From: Pantoea septica
GTDB taxonomy: Bacteria; Pseudomonadota; Gammaproteobacteria; Enterobacterales; Enterobacteriaceae
Assembly (NCBI RefSeq): GCF_002095575.1
Contig: NZ_MLJJ01000010.1
Span: forward strand, 59,624-123,623
DNA: 64,000 bases
Direction: 5' to 3'
The translations under genes and the position numbers were made by a program. Positions 41,319 through 48,130 of this stretch are shown here, one piece after another. Each line of letters opens with the position of its first letter. Position 1 is the stretch's first letter. The notes under the pieces are model-generated. The model was not told where the DNA came from, made no database searches, and saw nothing but the letters and a program-made list of their open reading frames with translations.

Positions 41319-41723
41319 TTATGAAGCAGGCATAACTGGCCAGCTAATATCTACTGTAGATGATACATCTATTCGATTGAGAAGTACTCGATACCTTTGC
41401 AGTTCAATAAGTGAAGCGCGCTCATCTTCTGTTGCCATTTCAAGTGATACTGCATCCTGCAAAATAGCTATTCTTGTCGCAGCATCATCCAAAAGTTTAT
41501 TTTTTTTGCATACCTTCTGTTCTAGCAATTCTTCAGAAGTATAAGGTTCGAAATCAGGCAGCAAAAAAGTTCCGTTAATATAAGTTCCACCAATCATGCA
41601 CTCATCTTTATTGCATGCAATAACCTTTAGTCCTTCTTGAGGCAACCAATTACTTTTCCCATCCCATAACACGATGTTTTGAATTTTGCCATTGCTGTCG
41701 ATAACTGCATAATGTTCAGCCAT
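41319..41723 (-). CDS. Tail fibre assembly chaperone (gpG type)
   Basis: A 134-residue chaperone for the tail fibre. The N-terminus AEHYAVIDSNGKIQNIVLWD and the C-terminal Caudo_TAP-like segment ending RVLLNRIDVSSTVDISWPV are typical. The start ATG overlaps the fibre stop (TAATG at 41723). Codon use is AT-rich (many TTA, AAA, AGT), unlike the neighbouring tail genes but like the 3' half of the fibre gene, so chaperone and fibre tip probably moved together. Confidence 0.87.
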   Translation of the reverse strand: MAEHYAVIDSNGKIQNIVLWDGKSNWLPQEGLKVIACNKDECMIGGTYINGTFLLPDFEPYTSEELLEQKVCKKNKLLDDAATRIAILQDAVSLEMATEDERASLIELQRYRVLLNRIDVSSTVDISWPVMPAS

Positions 41724-43000
41724 TAAGCATACTCCCATACAATTACCAAACCCTGACTACCCGCACCACCTTTCTGACCAGCTATAAGATTGGCCGTTGA
41801 CGCTCCGCTACCTCCAGAACCATAGCCGGAAGCATTAATTCCAGCAGACGTTCCTCCGACCTGCATTCCACCAAAGCCAAACGGCGAGCTTGCCCCTGCG
41901 CCAGAAAGCCAGCCATTCCTGGCATAGTAGCCGGGTGCGCCATGGTTAGGCACATAAGCATACAAGTTAGCTCCACTAACGCTACCAGATGGCGCACCAG
42001 AAGTATGAATAGGGTACGGCCAAGGTGTACAAAAAGTGCCGCCCGCTCCTCCTCTACAGACCATTAGCGAACCAAATGAGGTATCCCCGCCATTTCCACC
42101 CGTTGTATTTTTGTCAGGCGGACCTCCAACTCCGCCAACGCCAATAGTGACATTCACATTATTAAATCCGGCCATGTATCGAGATTTTCCATAACCTCCG
42201 GCACCGCCTCCAGCTGAAAGAGCTTTTTCCCCCTCCACAGTAGTTGTGAATGTCCCACCACCACCACCGCCTCCGCCTACTGCCTCAACAATCACTGCTT
42301 TTGTACCTGTACTCGCACTATAAACTTGAGAAGAAGTAATAATACGAACGCCAATTAATCGTCCTGCGTATCCATCAGAATCTATAAGATTGAGGTTTTG
42401 CAGCAATTTCGATACCAGCGCAGCATCTTTAATTTCATTTAATGCGTTCGCAATCTGCAGATACTGCTGATGCGGGTTCGCCGCCGCGACATGATCAGCG
42501 ATGCCCTTATCTGCATATTGCTTCGCCTCAATTACCCCGTCGTCCACATACTGGCGCGTCGCCAGCACCACCGACGGGTCGATCTTGAGCGTCACTGACG
42601 CGGCGCTGTTGACGATGATAATCATGCGCACCGTCTGCGTGCGGCCGCTGCCCTCCTGCAGCTGCGGCTTATAGGTCTCGGCGCAGTTGGCGACGGCAAT
42701 CATCTCGCCGTCGGCGTCAAACAGGCCGATTTCGCGGATCCAGAAGCCGCCTTCGTTCTCGGGAATAATCTGCTCGGCGATAATCTGGCTGCTGTTGGCC
42801 GCATCGACGCTTAGCGAATTCAGCGCCGCGCGCCGTTTCTCGCCGATAAGCTTCGTCTGCGAGGCATCCGGCGTCGGCAGCGCGCCGCCGCCGTCGCCTA
42901 CCGCCATTTCGGTGATCTGCAGCTTAGCGCCGAGCGCCGTGGCGTTCGCCAGCCTGGCCGCGCCCTGATTGGTCAGCAGGGCATAATATTTTGTTGTCAT
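41723..43000 (-). CDS. Tail fibre (gpH type) with glycine-rich receptor-binding end
   Basis: 425 residues. Residues 1 to about 185 are the P2 gpH baseplate-attachment part (TTKYYALLTNQGAARLANAT, GGFWIREIGLFDADGEMIAV, AAANPHQQYLQ). From about residue 230 the sequence becomes a glycine-rich domain with VGGGGGGGG, GGAGGYGKS and a terminal GSQGLVIVWEY. Such domains form polyglycine-helix tips in some phage adhesins. It is shorter than P2 gpH. The 3' half (about 41723-42470) is markedly AT-richer than the 5' half. It determines which cells the tail binds. Confidence 0.9.
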   Translation of the reverse strand: MTTKYYALLTNQGAARLANATALGAKLQITEMAVGDGGGALPTPDASQTKLIGEKRRAALNSLSVDAANSSQIIAEQIIPENEGGFWIREIGLFDADGEMIAVANCAETYKPQLQEGSGRTQTVRMIIIVNSAASVTLKIDPSVVLATRQYVDDGVIEAKQYADKGIADHVAAANPHQQYLQIANALNEIKDAALVSKLLQNLNLIDSDGYAGRLIGVRIITSSQVYSASTGTKAVIVEAVGGGGGGGGTFTTTVEGEKALSAGGGAGGYGKSRYMAGFNNVNVTIGVGGVGGPPDKNTTGGNGGDTSFGSLMVCRGGAGGTFCTPWPYPIHTSGAPSGSVSGANLYAYVPNHGAPGYYARNGWLSGAGASSPFGFGGMQVGGTSAGINASGYGSGGSGASTANLIAGQKGGAGSQGLVIVWEYA

Positions 43001-43605
43001 GTGCGCACTTCCGTCAGGTCAATTAAATGTACCGCTGAGCCGGTGTAGCCAGGCCCGTTCACGGTGATGATTTCAGGGGTGTAGGGATAAACCGTTAGCT
43101 CGTCGCCGCTGTAGCTGGCGGCCGCTACCGGCAGCGTCCCGCTCGAATCGAGATTGATCGAAAGGCCGATCAGATGTCGACTGCACGGCTTCGCATCGGC
43201 GATCAGCCGCTCCAGCTCGTTGTACATCTCCTCGGTAATGCCGGTATCGAGCACGCCGACGTCGAGGCGAAAGGTGCCCGGCGCGTCGCCGGTTTTCCAC
43301 CACTCGATAATGCGGATCAGATAGCCGAGCGGCTCGACGATGCGCCGCAGCGAACCGATGGTGCCTTTATGCCGGTGCACATACTCCGAGGCGGCCACGA
43401 CGCTGCGCTTAGTGGACTCGCTCCAACCGCTGTCCCAGCGGTCGACCGACCAGGCCCAGGCGAGATAAGGCAGCAGCGTCACCGGACAGGTCTGCGCGTT
43501 CCATAGCTGGCGCAGCGGCACCGGCATCGCCTCGATATCGGCGCACGCCTGAGCGGCGGCGACCTCGAGCGGCGAGGAGCCGGTCGGCAGCAGCCGATCA
43601 CTCAT
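42997..43605 (-). CDS. P2 gpI-like baseplate protein
   Basis: A 202-residue homologue of P2 gpI (TIGR01634 tail protein I). SDRLLPTGSSPLEVAAAQAC, LPYLAWAWSVDRWDSGWSES and RRIVEPLGYLIRIIEWWKTG are conserved. It overlaps the J stop and the fibre start by a few bases, and so is part of the tightly packed V-W-J-I-H-G unit. Confidence 0.94.
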   Translation of the reverse strand: MSDRLLPTGSSPLEVAAAQACADIEAMPVPLRQLWNAQTCPVTLLPYLAWAWSVDRWDSGWSESTKRSVVAASEYVHRHKGTIGSLRRIVEPLGYLIRIIEWWKTGDAPGTFRLDVGVLDTGITEEMYNELERLIADAKPCSRHLIGLSINLDSSGTLPVAAASYSGDELTVYPYTPEIITVNGPGYTGSAVHLIDLTEVRT

Positions 43606-44506
43606 CGGAACCTCCTACCCTGATGCTGTAGCCGCTGCACCAGGCGGCCTGGGTTTTATCCAGCACCACATCGGCCGTCGGCTGCGCCAGCTCGACGCGC
43701 TGCACGCCCTCCACATGCAGCGCGGCGTAGAGCGCCGACTGGCGGATATCGCGCCCCAGCCGCGACTGCGCGTTGATAAAGGCGAGCAGCTTCGCCTCGG
43801 CGGCGGCGCGGATCGGCTCCGCTTCCGGGCCGGGATAGAGAAACAGCGTCGCGTCGACGCGGTAGCTGACGATAGCGGCCGCCTGCACCCGAACGCGATC
43901 GGCCACCGGACGCACATCCTCATCGTTAAGCGCGTTGGCCACGATCGCCAGCAGATCGGCAGGCGCGGTGCCGTCGCCCTCGCGGCTCAGCACGGTGATC
44001 GCCACCTCCGCCGGCGCCGGGCTGGTGGCGGAAACGTCCGCTATGCGCCCATCGGCGCTTTTGGCGTGATACTCGTAGGCGCCGCTCGGCCCCGCCACGC
44101 TCAGTCCTTCGAACGCGGCGGCGATGCGCATGCGGAAGTTGTCGTCGCTCTCCATCACCGCCGCGGTCGGCGGCAGCGTGCTGTTGTCCGCCGCCCTCAG
44201 CGTCAGCCGGGTCACGCCGTTGTTGGCGCCCAGCTGGTCGAGATCGGCGCCGGTCGCCCAGGCGACCATATTGGCTTTCGCCGCCTCGTTGACGCGCTGG
44301 CGCAGAATCAGCTCGCGGTAGGCGTTCTCTTGCAGCAGCTTCACCAGCGGCTCCGACTCCAGCGCCAGCGTGCGGGCTATCGCCGCCTGCTGCTCGGGCG
44401 GATAGAGGGAAATCAGCGTCGCCTTGCGCTCGGCCAGCAGGGTTTCATAATCCAGCGCCTCCACCACGTCGGGCGCAGGCAGCTGGCTCAGGTCAATGGT
44501 TGCCAT
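43598..44506 (-). CDS. P2 gpJ-like baseplate wedge protein
   Basis: A 302-residue homologue of P2 gpJ (same length as P2 J, 302). IDLSQLPAPDVVEALDYETL at the N-terminus and NAQSRLGRDIRQSALYAALH near the C-terminus are diagnostic of the baseplate J family. It lies between W and I as in P2. Confidence 0.95.
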   Translation of the reverse strand: MATIDLSQLPAPDVVEALDYETLLAERKATLISLYPPEQQAAIARTLALESEPLVKLLQENAYRELILRQRVNEAAKANMVAWATGADLDQLGANNGVTRLTLRAADNSTLPPTAAVMESDDNFRMRIAAAFEGLSVAGPSGAYEYHAKSADGRIADVSATSPAPAEVAITVLSREGDGTAPADLLAIVANALNDEDVRPVADRVRVQAAAIVSYRVDATLFLYPGPEAEPIRAAAEAKLLAFINAQSRLGRDIRQSALYAALHVEGVQRVELAQPTADVVLDKTQAAWCSGYSIRVGGSDE

Positions 44507-44510
44507 AGGT

Positions 44511-44858
44511 TCAGCTCACGGGAATGGTCAGGGAAAATGCTTGCGCCGTATCGCTGCGGCTGCCGGTTAGCTCTACCGTCATGCCGCCGTCGTACGACGC
44601 CTCATAGCTGATAGCGCTCAGCTGAATGCGCGGCTCCCACTGCAACAGCGCCATATAGCAGGCGGACAGGATTTGCAGGCGCAGCGCCGGGTTTTGCGGC
44701 TGGTCGATCAGCGCCGACAGCAGCGAGCCGTAGCGGCGCCGCATGACTCTGGAGCCGAGCGGCGTGGTCAAAATATCGCGCACCGACTGGCGGATATGCT
44801 CCAGATCCGCCAGCGCGGCGCCGCTGTCGCGGCTCATCCCGATATATTTTTCAGCCAT
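44511..44858 (-). CDS. P2 gpW-like baseplate protein (gp25 family)
   Basis: A 115-residue homologue of P2 gpW and T4 gp25, the baseplate component that starts sheath assembly. LEHIRQSVRDILTTPLGSRV and MRRRYGSLLSALIDQPQNPA are conserved. Its ATG overlaps the gpV stop (TAATG). Confidence 0.95.
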   Translation of the reverse strand: MAEKYIGMSRDSGAALADLEHIRQSVRDILTTPLGSRVMRRRYGSLLSALIDQPQNPALRLQILSACYMALLQWEPRIQLSAISYEASYDGGMTVELTGSRSDTAQAFSLTIPVS

Positions 44859-45448
44859 TACTGCGGTCCTCCCGACAGATCGCCGCCCGACTTCACGCCG
44901 CCATGCTGATGGAGGTCCACCACGATGCCGTTAGAGCTCAGGCTGCCGCCGCTGTGGGTCACGTTGCCCTGCAGCGTGCCGCCGCTGGTCAGCTCCAGCG
45001 TGGCGGTTTTCAGCTTCGCGCTGCACTCCACCAGCGGCGCGTCGAGCAGGATGCTGGTCGCCGCCTGGAGGCGCGCGGTCTGAATGCCGCTCGCCCTGAG
45101 CGCGCCGTTCTGCGGTTCGTACTCGATAACCGCGCCGTCGGGAAACGCCCAGTGCAGCGCATCAGGCGAGGCGGAAGGCGCAGGATGGCTGTCGGAGAAG
45201 ATGCCCGGCAGGATAAAGCCGGTATTCAGCTCGCCGCCCAGGCTCAGCAGCAGCACCTGCTCGCCGATCGAGGGCGCGCTCCAGGCGCGAGAGCGTCCGG
45301 CGCGGGCGCTGAGCCACGGCAGCCAGCCGGTTTCATTGTCGCCGCTGCGGACGCGGCAGCGCCCGCTCTGCGGATCCACCGCCGAGACGGTGCCGATGCG
45401 GATAAGGTTGCGCAGCAGGCGCAGGATTTCGCTGATATGTTCGTTCAT
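44858..45448 (-). CDS. P2 gpV-like tail spike/central needle
   Basis: The membrane-piercing spike of the contractile tail, 196 residues (211 in P2). It shows RIGTVSAVDPQSGRCRVRSG, FPDGAVIEYEPQNGALRASG and a C-terminal LHQHGGVKSGGD with paired histidines, as in the iron-binding spike apex. The ATG at 45448 starts the P2-like sequence; GGAGGT lies 12 bases upstream, rather far. The frame is open back to a GTG at 45532 and would encode a lipoprotein-signal-like peptide, judged fortuitous. Confidence 0.9.
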   Translation of the reverse strand: MNEHISEILRLLRNLIRIGTVSAVDPQSGRCRVRSGDNETGWLPWLSARAGRSRAWSAPSIGEQVLLLSLGGELNTGFILPGIFSDSHPAPSASPDALHWAFPDGAVIEYEPQNGALRASGIQTARLQAATSILLDAPLVECSAKLKTATLELTSGGTLQGNVTHSGGSLSSNGIVVDLHQHGGVKSGGDLSGGPQ

Positions 45449-45519
45449 GTCGCTAGTGTTACCTCCGGTGCATGCGGCCAGCAACGCGACGCCGACCGCT
45501 GAGAGATGACAGAACAGCT

Positions 45520-45975
45520 TTAGCGCTGCCACTCGCTGACCAGCGCGCCCTGTACCCAGAGCTGCAGCGGCGCGTTGTCGTTCGCGGGCGGCGTCGGCTC
45601 GCCGGGAAAGGTGACCTGCACCGCGCTCTCCTGCTGCGTGACCAGCACGCGCTCGGTCAGCTGCAGGCCGATGCTGAGCGCGCCGGCGGCGTCGATGGCG
45701 AAGGTGAAATCGCTGCGTCGTTTCTCGGCGTTGCCCAGCATCTCCGGCTGGTTATCCTGCAGCCAGGCGAGCAGCGGCACGATGACCGCCTCGATATCCT
45801 GCTCAACCTCGGCAAGGGTTAATTCCAGCCGGTAGCGATATTCAAAAGAGAGCGACGGCGCGCTGGTCGCCACCACCGTTCCGGCGGCGATCGTCATGGT
45901 CAGCCGCTCCGGGTTTTGCTGTAGCAGCGGCACGCTGCGGCTCAGCGCCGCGCGTAGCTGTTGAGGTTTCTGCAT
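45520..45975 (-). CDS. P2 gpR-like tail completion protein
   Basis: A 151-residue homologue of P2 gpR: QQLRAALSRSVPLLQQNPER and APSLSFEYRYRLELTLAEVE align with it. The ATG at 45975 has AGGAG 7 bases upstream and lies inside the 3' part of the Rz1 frame. In P2 gpS follows gpR; here only 71 bp separate gpR from gpV, so gpS is missing. Confidence 0.87.
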   Translation of the reverse strand: MQKPQQLRAALSRSVPLLQQNPERLTMTIAAGTVVATSAPSLSFEYRYRLELTLAEVEQDIEAVIVPLLAWLQDNQPEMLGNAEKRRSDFTFAIDAAGALSIGLQLTERVLVTQQESAVQVTFPGEPTPPANDNAPLQLWVQGALVSEWQR

Positions 45976-46228
45976 CCTGTTGCTCCTGACACGCTTTAAT
46001 GGTTTCAATCTGCAGCCCGCAAGACGCGAGCGCAGCCTCTAGCTGACGGTTATCTGCCGCCAGATCGCCCTGCGTTCGCAGGCTGTTGCCCGGCACTGGA
46101 CAGCTGTTCACGCGCGGACAGCCAGCCCAGATAATCGCGGGCGTTGTCGAAGGCGGGACGGCTGTGCAGCCGGATAAGATCGTCAGGCAGAGCGGCAGCA
46201 GACCACTCGCGTAACGCCTGGTTTTCAT
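45842..46228 (-). CDS. Rz1-like outer-membrane spanin lipoprotein (LysC type)
   Basis: A lipoprotein with lipobox LTILSGC followed by a proline-containing segment and paired cysteines (GCPRVNSCPVP), like P2 LysC. It starts inside the lysB frame (overlap 46050-46228) in a different phase, the usual nested Rz/Rz1 layout. The frame stays open to 45842 (128 residues), across the start of gpR; P2 LysC is shorter, so the C-terminal 40 or so residues may have little function. Confidence 0.8.
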   Translation of the reverse strand: MKTRRYASGLLPLCLTILSGCTAVPPSTTPAIIWAGCPRVNSCPVPGNSLRTQGDLAADNRQLEAALASCGLQIETIKACQEQQDAETSTATRGAEPQRAAATAKPGAADHDDRRRNGGGDQRAVALF

Positions 46229-46499
46229 CGGTTTCCCTCGCTATATGCACTTCACGGTTGAGGGCGAGACGACTGGCCTGACTCTGCTGCTGACGCAGCG
46301 CCGCCTCGCGTTTGCTGTTCGCCTGCGCCTCGCGATTGAGGCGGGCGATGGTCCGATCGCGGCTGGCGAGATCGGCGGAGAGCGCGGCGCCGGCGCGCTG
46401 CGCCTCGCGTAATTGCGCCCCGACCTGCGCGCCGCGCCAGCCGGTGAAGGCGAGCGCCAGCAGCAGCGCCGCCAGCAGCGTAAGAAGGAGACGCGTCAT
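46050..46499 (-). CDS. Rz-like inner-membrane spanin (LysB type)
   Basis: 149 residues with an N-terminal membrane helix (RLLLTLLAALLLALAFTGWR) and a periplasmic coiled coil (LREAQRAGAALSADLASRDR and following), as in P2 LysB. ALREWSAAALPDDLIRLHSR is typical of the Rz C-terminus. The ATG at 46499 overlaps the endolysin stop (ATGA). With Rz1 it would fuse inner and outer membranes in the last step of lysis. Confidence 0.87.
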   Translation of the reverse strand: MTRLLLTLLAALLLALAFTGWRGAQVGAQLREAQRAGAALSADLASRDRTIARLNREAQANSKREAALRQQQSQASRLALNREVHIARETDENQALREWSAAALPDDLIRLHSRPAFDNARDYLGWLSAREQLSSAGQQPANAGRSGGR

Positions 46500-47005
46500 G
46501 GGACGCCTCGCAGGCACCAGGCGCGCTCCCGCTCGCGCCGCTGCGCCAGCCCGGCGCTTTTCACGCCGTTAACGTAGATCCAGCGCGGCAGCTGGTCGCA
46601 CGCCGCGCGCCAGCGCTGCTGATTGAGGTCGCTGGCCAGGGTCGAGCGGCAGGCGGCGCCGGCGCCGACGTTAAAGGCGAAGCTCGCCAGCGCGTCCCAG
46701 ACCGGCTGCGGCATCGCCGCCGTCACGCAGAGAGAGAGCCGGCGCTCGACGCGTATCAGGTCGTCGACCAGATTGACCGCCGCCTGGCGTTCGCTGACGA
46801 CGCTCTGCGGCGTCACGCCTGCGGTATGGCCGATGCCGTTGGTCCAGACGCCGGCGCTGCACTGATAGGGCGAGGTGCGGCAGCCTTCCGCGTCGGCCAG
46901 CAGCTGCAAACCGCCGGCGGAGATTTTCAGGGTCTGAAACTGCGGCAGCAGCGCGGCGATCGCCAGCACGGCGACCACGGCGCAGCGCTTCGCGGTCTGG
47001 CTCAC
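46496..47005 (-). CDS. SAR endolysin, GH24 lysozyme, P1 Lyz type
   Basis: A 169-residue muramidase exported by an uncleaved signal-arrest-release segment (CAVVAVLAIAALLPQF). The triad spacing is that of phage P1 Lyz: Glu40, Cys49 and Thr55 in EGCRTSPYQCSAGVWT. Cys8 in the SAR segment and Cys42 are placed so that a disulphide swap could cage and then free Cys49, as known for P1. It starts with GTG overlapping the holin stop. P2 itself has an unrelated gpK, so the lysin gene has been exchanged. Confidence 0.92.
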   Translation of the reverse strand: MSQTAKRCAVVAVLAIAALLPQFQTLKISAGGLQLLADAEGCRTSPYQCSAGVWTNGIGHTAGVTPQSVVSERQAAVNLVDDLIRVERRLSLCVTAAMPQPVWDALASFAFNVGAGAACRSTLASDLNQQRWRAACDQLPRWIYVNGVKSAGLAQRRERERAWCLRGVP

Positions 47006-47211
47006 GATAGCCTCCCTGCGCGCCGGCGCTGGAGCTCATAGGTTTTGCGGCGGTAGTGCCAGTTGATGAAAAAGGTCGCCACGTTGACGATCAGGGTAAT
47101 GACCGCCACGCCGGAGCCGACCAGAAAAGCGATATCCTGGATGGTGTGGCGGCCCAGCCACATCAGAAACAGGCTGACCAGGTAGTTAATCAGCGAACTG
47201 GTTTTTTCCAT
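47002..47211 (-). CDS. Holin
   Basis: A 69-residue protein with two hydrophobic segments (SLINYLVSLFLMWLG and DIAFLVGSGVAVITLIVNVA) and a basic C-terminal tail RRKTYELQRRRAGRLS, as in class II holins that partner SAR endolysins. The ATG at 47211 directly follows the gpX stop; a GTG at 47223 is also in frame. It controls the timing of SAR endolysin release. Confidence 0.85.
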   Translation of the reverse strand: MEKTSSLINYLVSLFLMWLGRHTIQDIAFLVGSGVAVITLIVNVATFFINWHYRRKTYELQRRRAGRLS

Positions 47212-47213
47212 CT

Positions 47214-47417
47214 TCAGTCCCACAGATTCACGGTTTCGCCGGTGGCCGCGTCTGGCAGTTCGGGCAGCGTCAGCGCGCAGCCGTGCGGCAGGAGGGCGCC
47301 GCGCTCGGCGAGGCCAGGATTGGCGGCGTAAACCTGTTCGACCGCCTGCTGCGTGCGGCCGTAGTAGCGATAGCAGATCTCATCGACCGTATCGCCCTGG
47401 AGCGCGTAGATATTCAT
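47214..47417 (-). CDS. P2 gpX-like tail protein
   Basis: A 67-residue LysM-like tail protein almost identical in pattern to P2 gpX: YALQGDTVDEICYRYYGRT, NPGLAERGALLPHGCALTLP and the end TVNLWD. GGGGAG lies 8 bases before its ATG. In P2 it is preceded by head gene L; here it is the first recognisable gene of the tail-lysis operon. Confidence 0.95.
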   Translation of the reverse strand: MNIYALQGDTVDEICYRYYGRTQQAVEQVYAANPGLAERGALLPHGCALTLPELPDAATGETVNLWD

Positions 47418-47554
47418 GGCGATAGCTCCCCATCGGACCCGCGGACGGGCACGCTAAAATAGTGCGTCACTGTTGTTGTTCCCCGCTGGAGGTGGTGTCG
47501 GCAGACCCGGGATCGGGCCGTTAAGTGCGGCGGCGCTTGCGCGCTATCCGGCAT
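47414..47554 (-). CDS. Small reading frame coupled to gpX, unknown
   Basis: A 46-codon frame starting at ATG 47554 with GAGGAGA 6 bases upstream and ending in ATGA overlap with the gpX start. The product (MPDSAQAPPHLTARSRVC ... YFSVPVRGSDGELSP) has no family I recognise. It lies exactly where the head genes would join gpX, so it may be a leader, or a chance fusion at the deletion joint. Confidence 0.45.
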   Translation of the reverse strand: MPDSAQAPPHLTARSRVCRHHLQRGTTTVTHYFSVPVRGSDGELSP

Positions 47555-47633
47555 AGCCAGTCTCCTCGCTGCGAGACGACGGCTCAACGCCGGCACGCCC
47601 GCTGGAATATGGGCAAACAGCCGGATCGCGGCG

Positions 47634-47662
47634 CAAAAAAAACGGCACCCGAGGGTGCCGTT
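47634..47662 (-). terminator. Terminator of the LexA-boxed gene
   Basis: On the minus strand AACGGCACCC-TC-GGGTGCCGTT runs into eight T residues. It lies between the SOS-type gene and the tail operon, so the tail operon needs its own promoter within about 47417-47633. Confidence 0.9.
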
Positions 47663-47772
47663 ACTGCTTCCGTTCCGCCGTCGTCGGACGGCGCAAGCGT
47701 CAAGGGGAAAGATGTGGGATCTGCCGCTTATGATGCGTCGGGCCGTCGCCTCTCATCGCTATACCTGCATTG

Positions 47773-47964
47773 TTATTTATTGGTGGGTATCGCGGAGAAC
47801 GAAACGGCAAATTCCTTGTTTTTTATCATCATGTCGCCTGCAATCTCGGCGATGAGAGCGAGGGCCACTTCCCGGTCGCGTTCCCTGCAAACTCCTTCAG
47901 TGGTCAGACGTGCAATGAGCTCGACGCGCTCAAGCATTACCTGTTCTTGTAAATCAGTATCCAC
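47773..47964 (-). CDS. LexA-controlled small protein, candidate inducer of the element
   Basis: A 63-residue acidic helical protein (TDLQEQVMLERVELIARLTT ... REVALALIAEIAGDMMIKNK) with a GTG start and GGGGGAGGG ribosome site. A consensus LexA box lies 22 bp upstream of the start and a terminator follows, making a single-gene SOS unit. In phage 186, which has the same type of CI repressor, a LexA-controlled gene (tum) makes an antirepressor. This gene is much shorter than tum (about 146 residues), so the role is an inference from position and control. Confidence 0.72.
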   Translation of the reverse strand: MDTDLQEQVMLERVELIARLTTEGVCRERDREVALALIAEIAGDMMIKNKEFAVSFSAIPTNK

Positions 47965-47985
47965 TTTCCCTCCCCCATTTTATAA

Positions 47986-48001
47986 CTGTATATCTATACA
48001 G
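47986..48001 (-). promoter_or_regulatory. LexA (SOS) box
   Basis: CTGTATATCTATACAG matches the CTGT-N8-ACAG consensus exactly, with an AT-rich palindromic spacer and an A before and TA after. It stands 22 bp from the start of the 63-codon gene and 129 bp after the gpA stop. Confidence 0.92.
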
Positions 48002-48130
48002 TAGCACAGCATGCAATCTGATATAAAGAAAATTAAGATCTGAACCGCCTGCCTTTAGGCTATTGATATAGAAACTTTTTTGTCGCGTTAACCCCTAAGC
48101 CAAATGCGTAAAAAAGGCGGGAAAAGCGCG

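Noticed and set aside
45449..45532. N-terminal extension of gpV that reads like a lipoprotein signal (LLAAC)
   Set aside because: The P2-like protein begins at 45448, a GGAGGT site lies between, and the extension would need a GTG start inside gpR. A spike protein should not be a lipoprotein.
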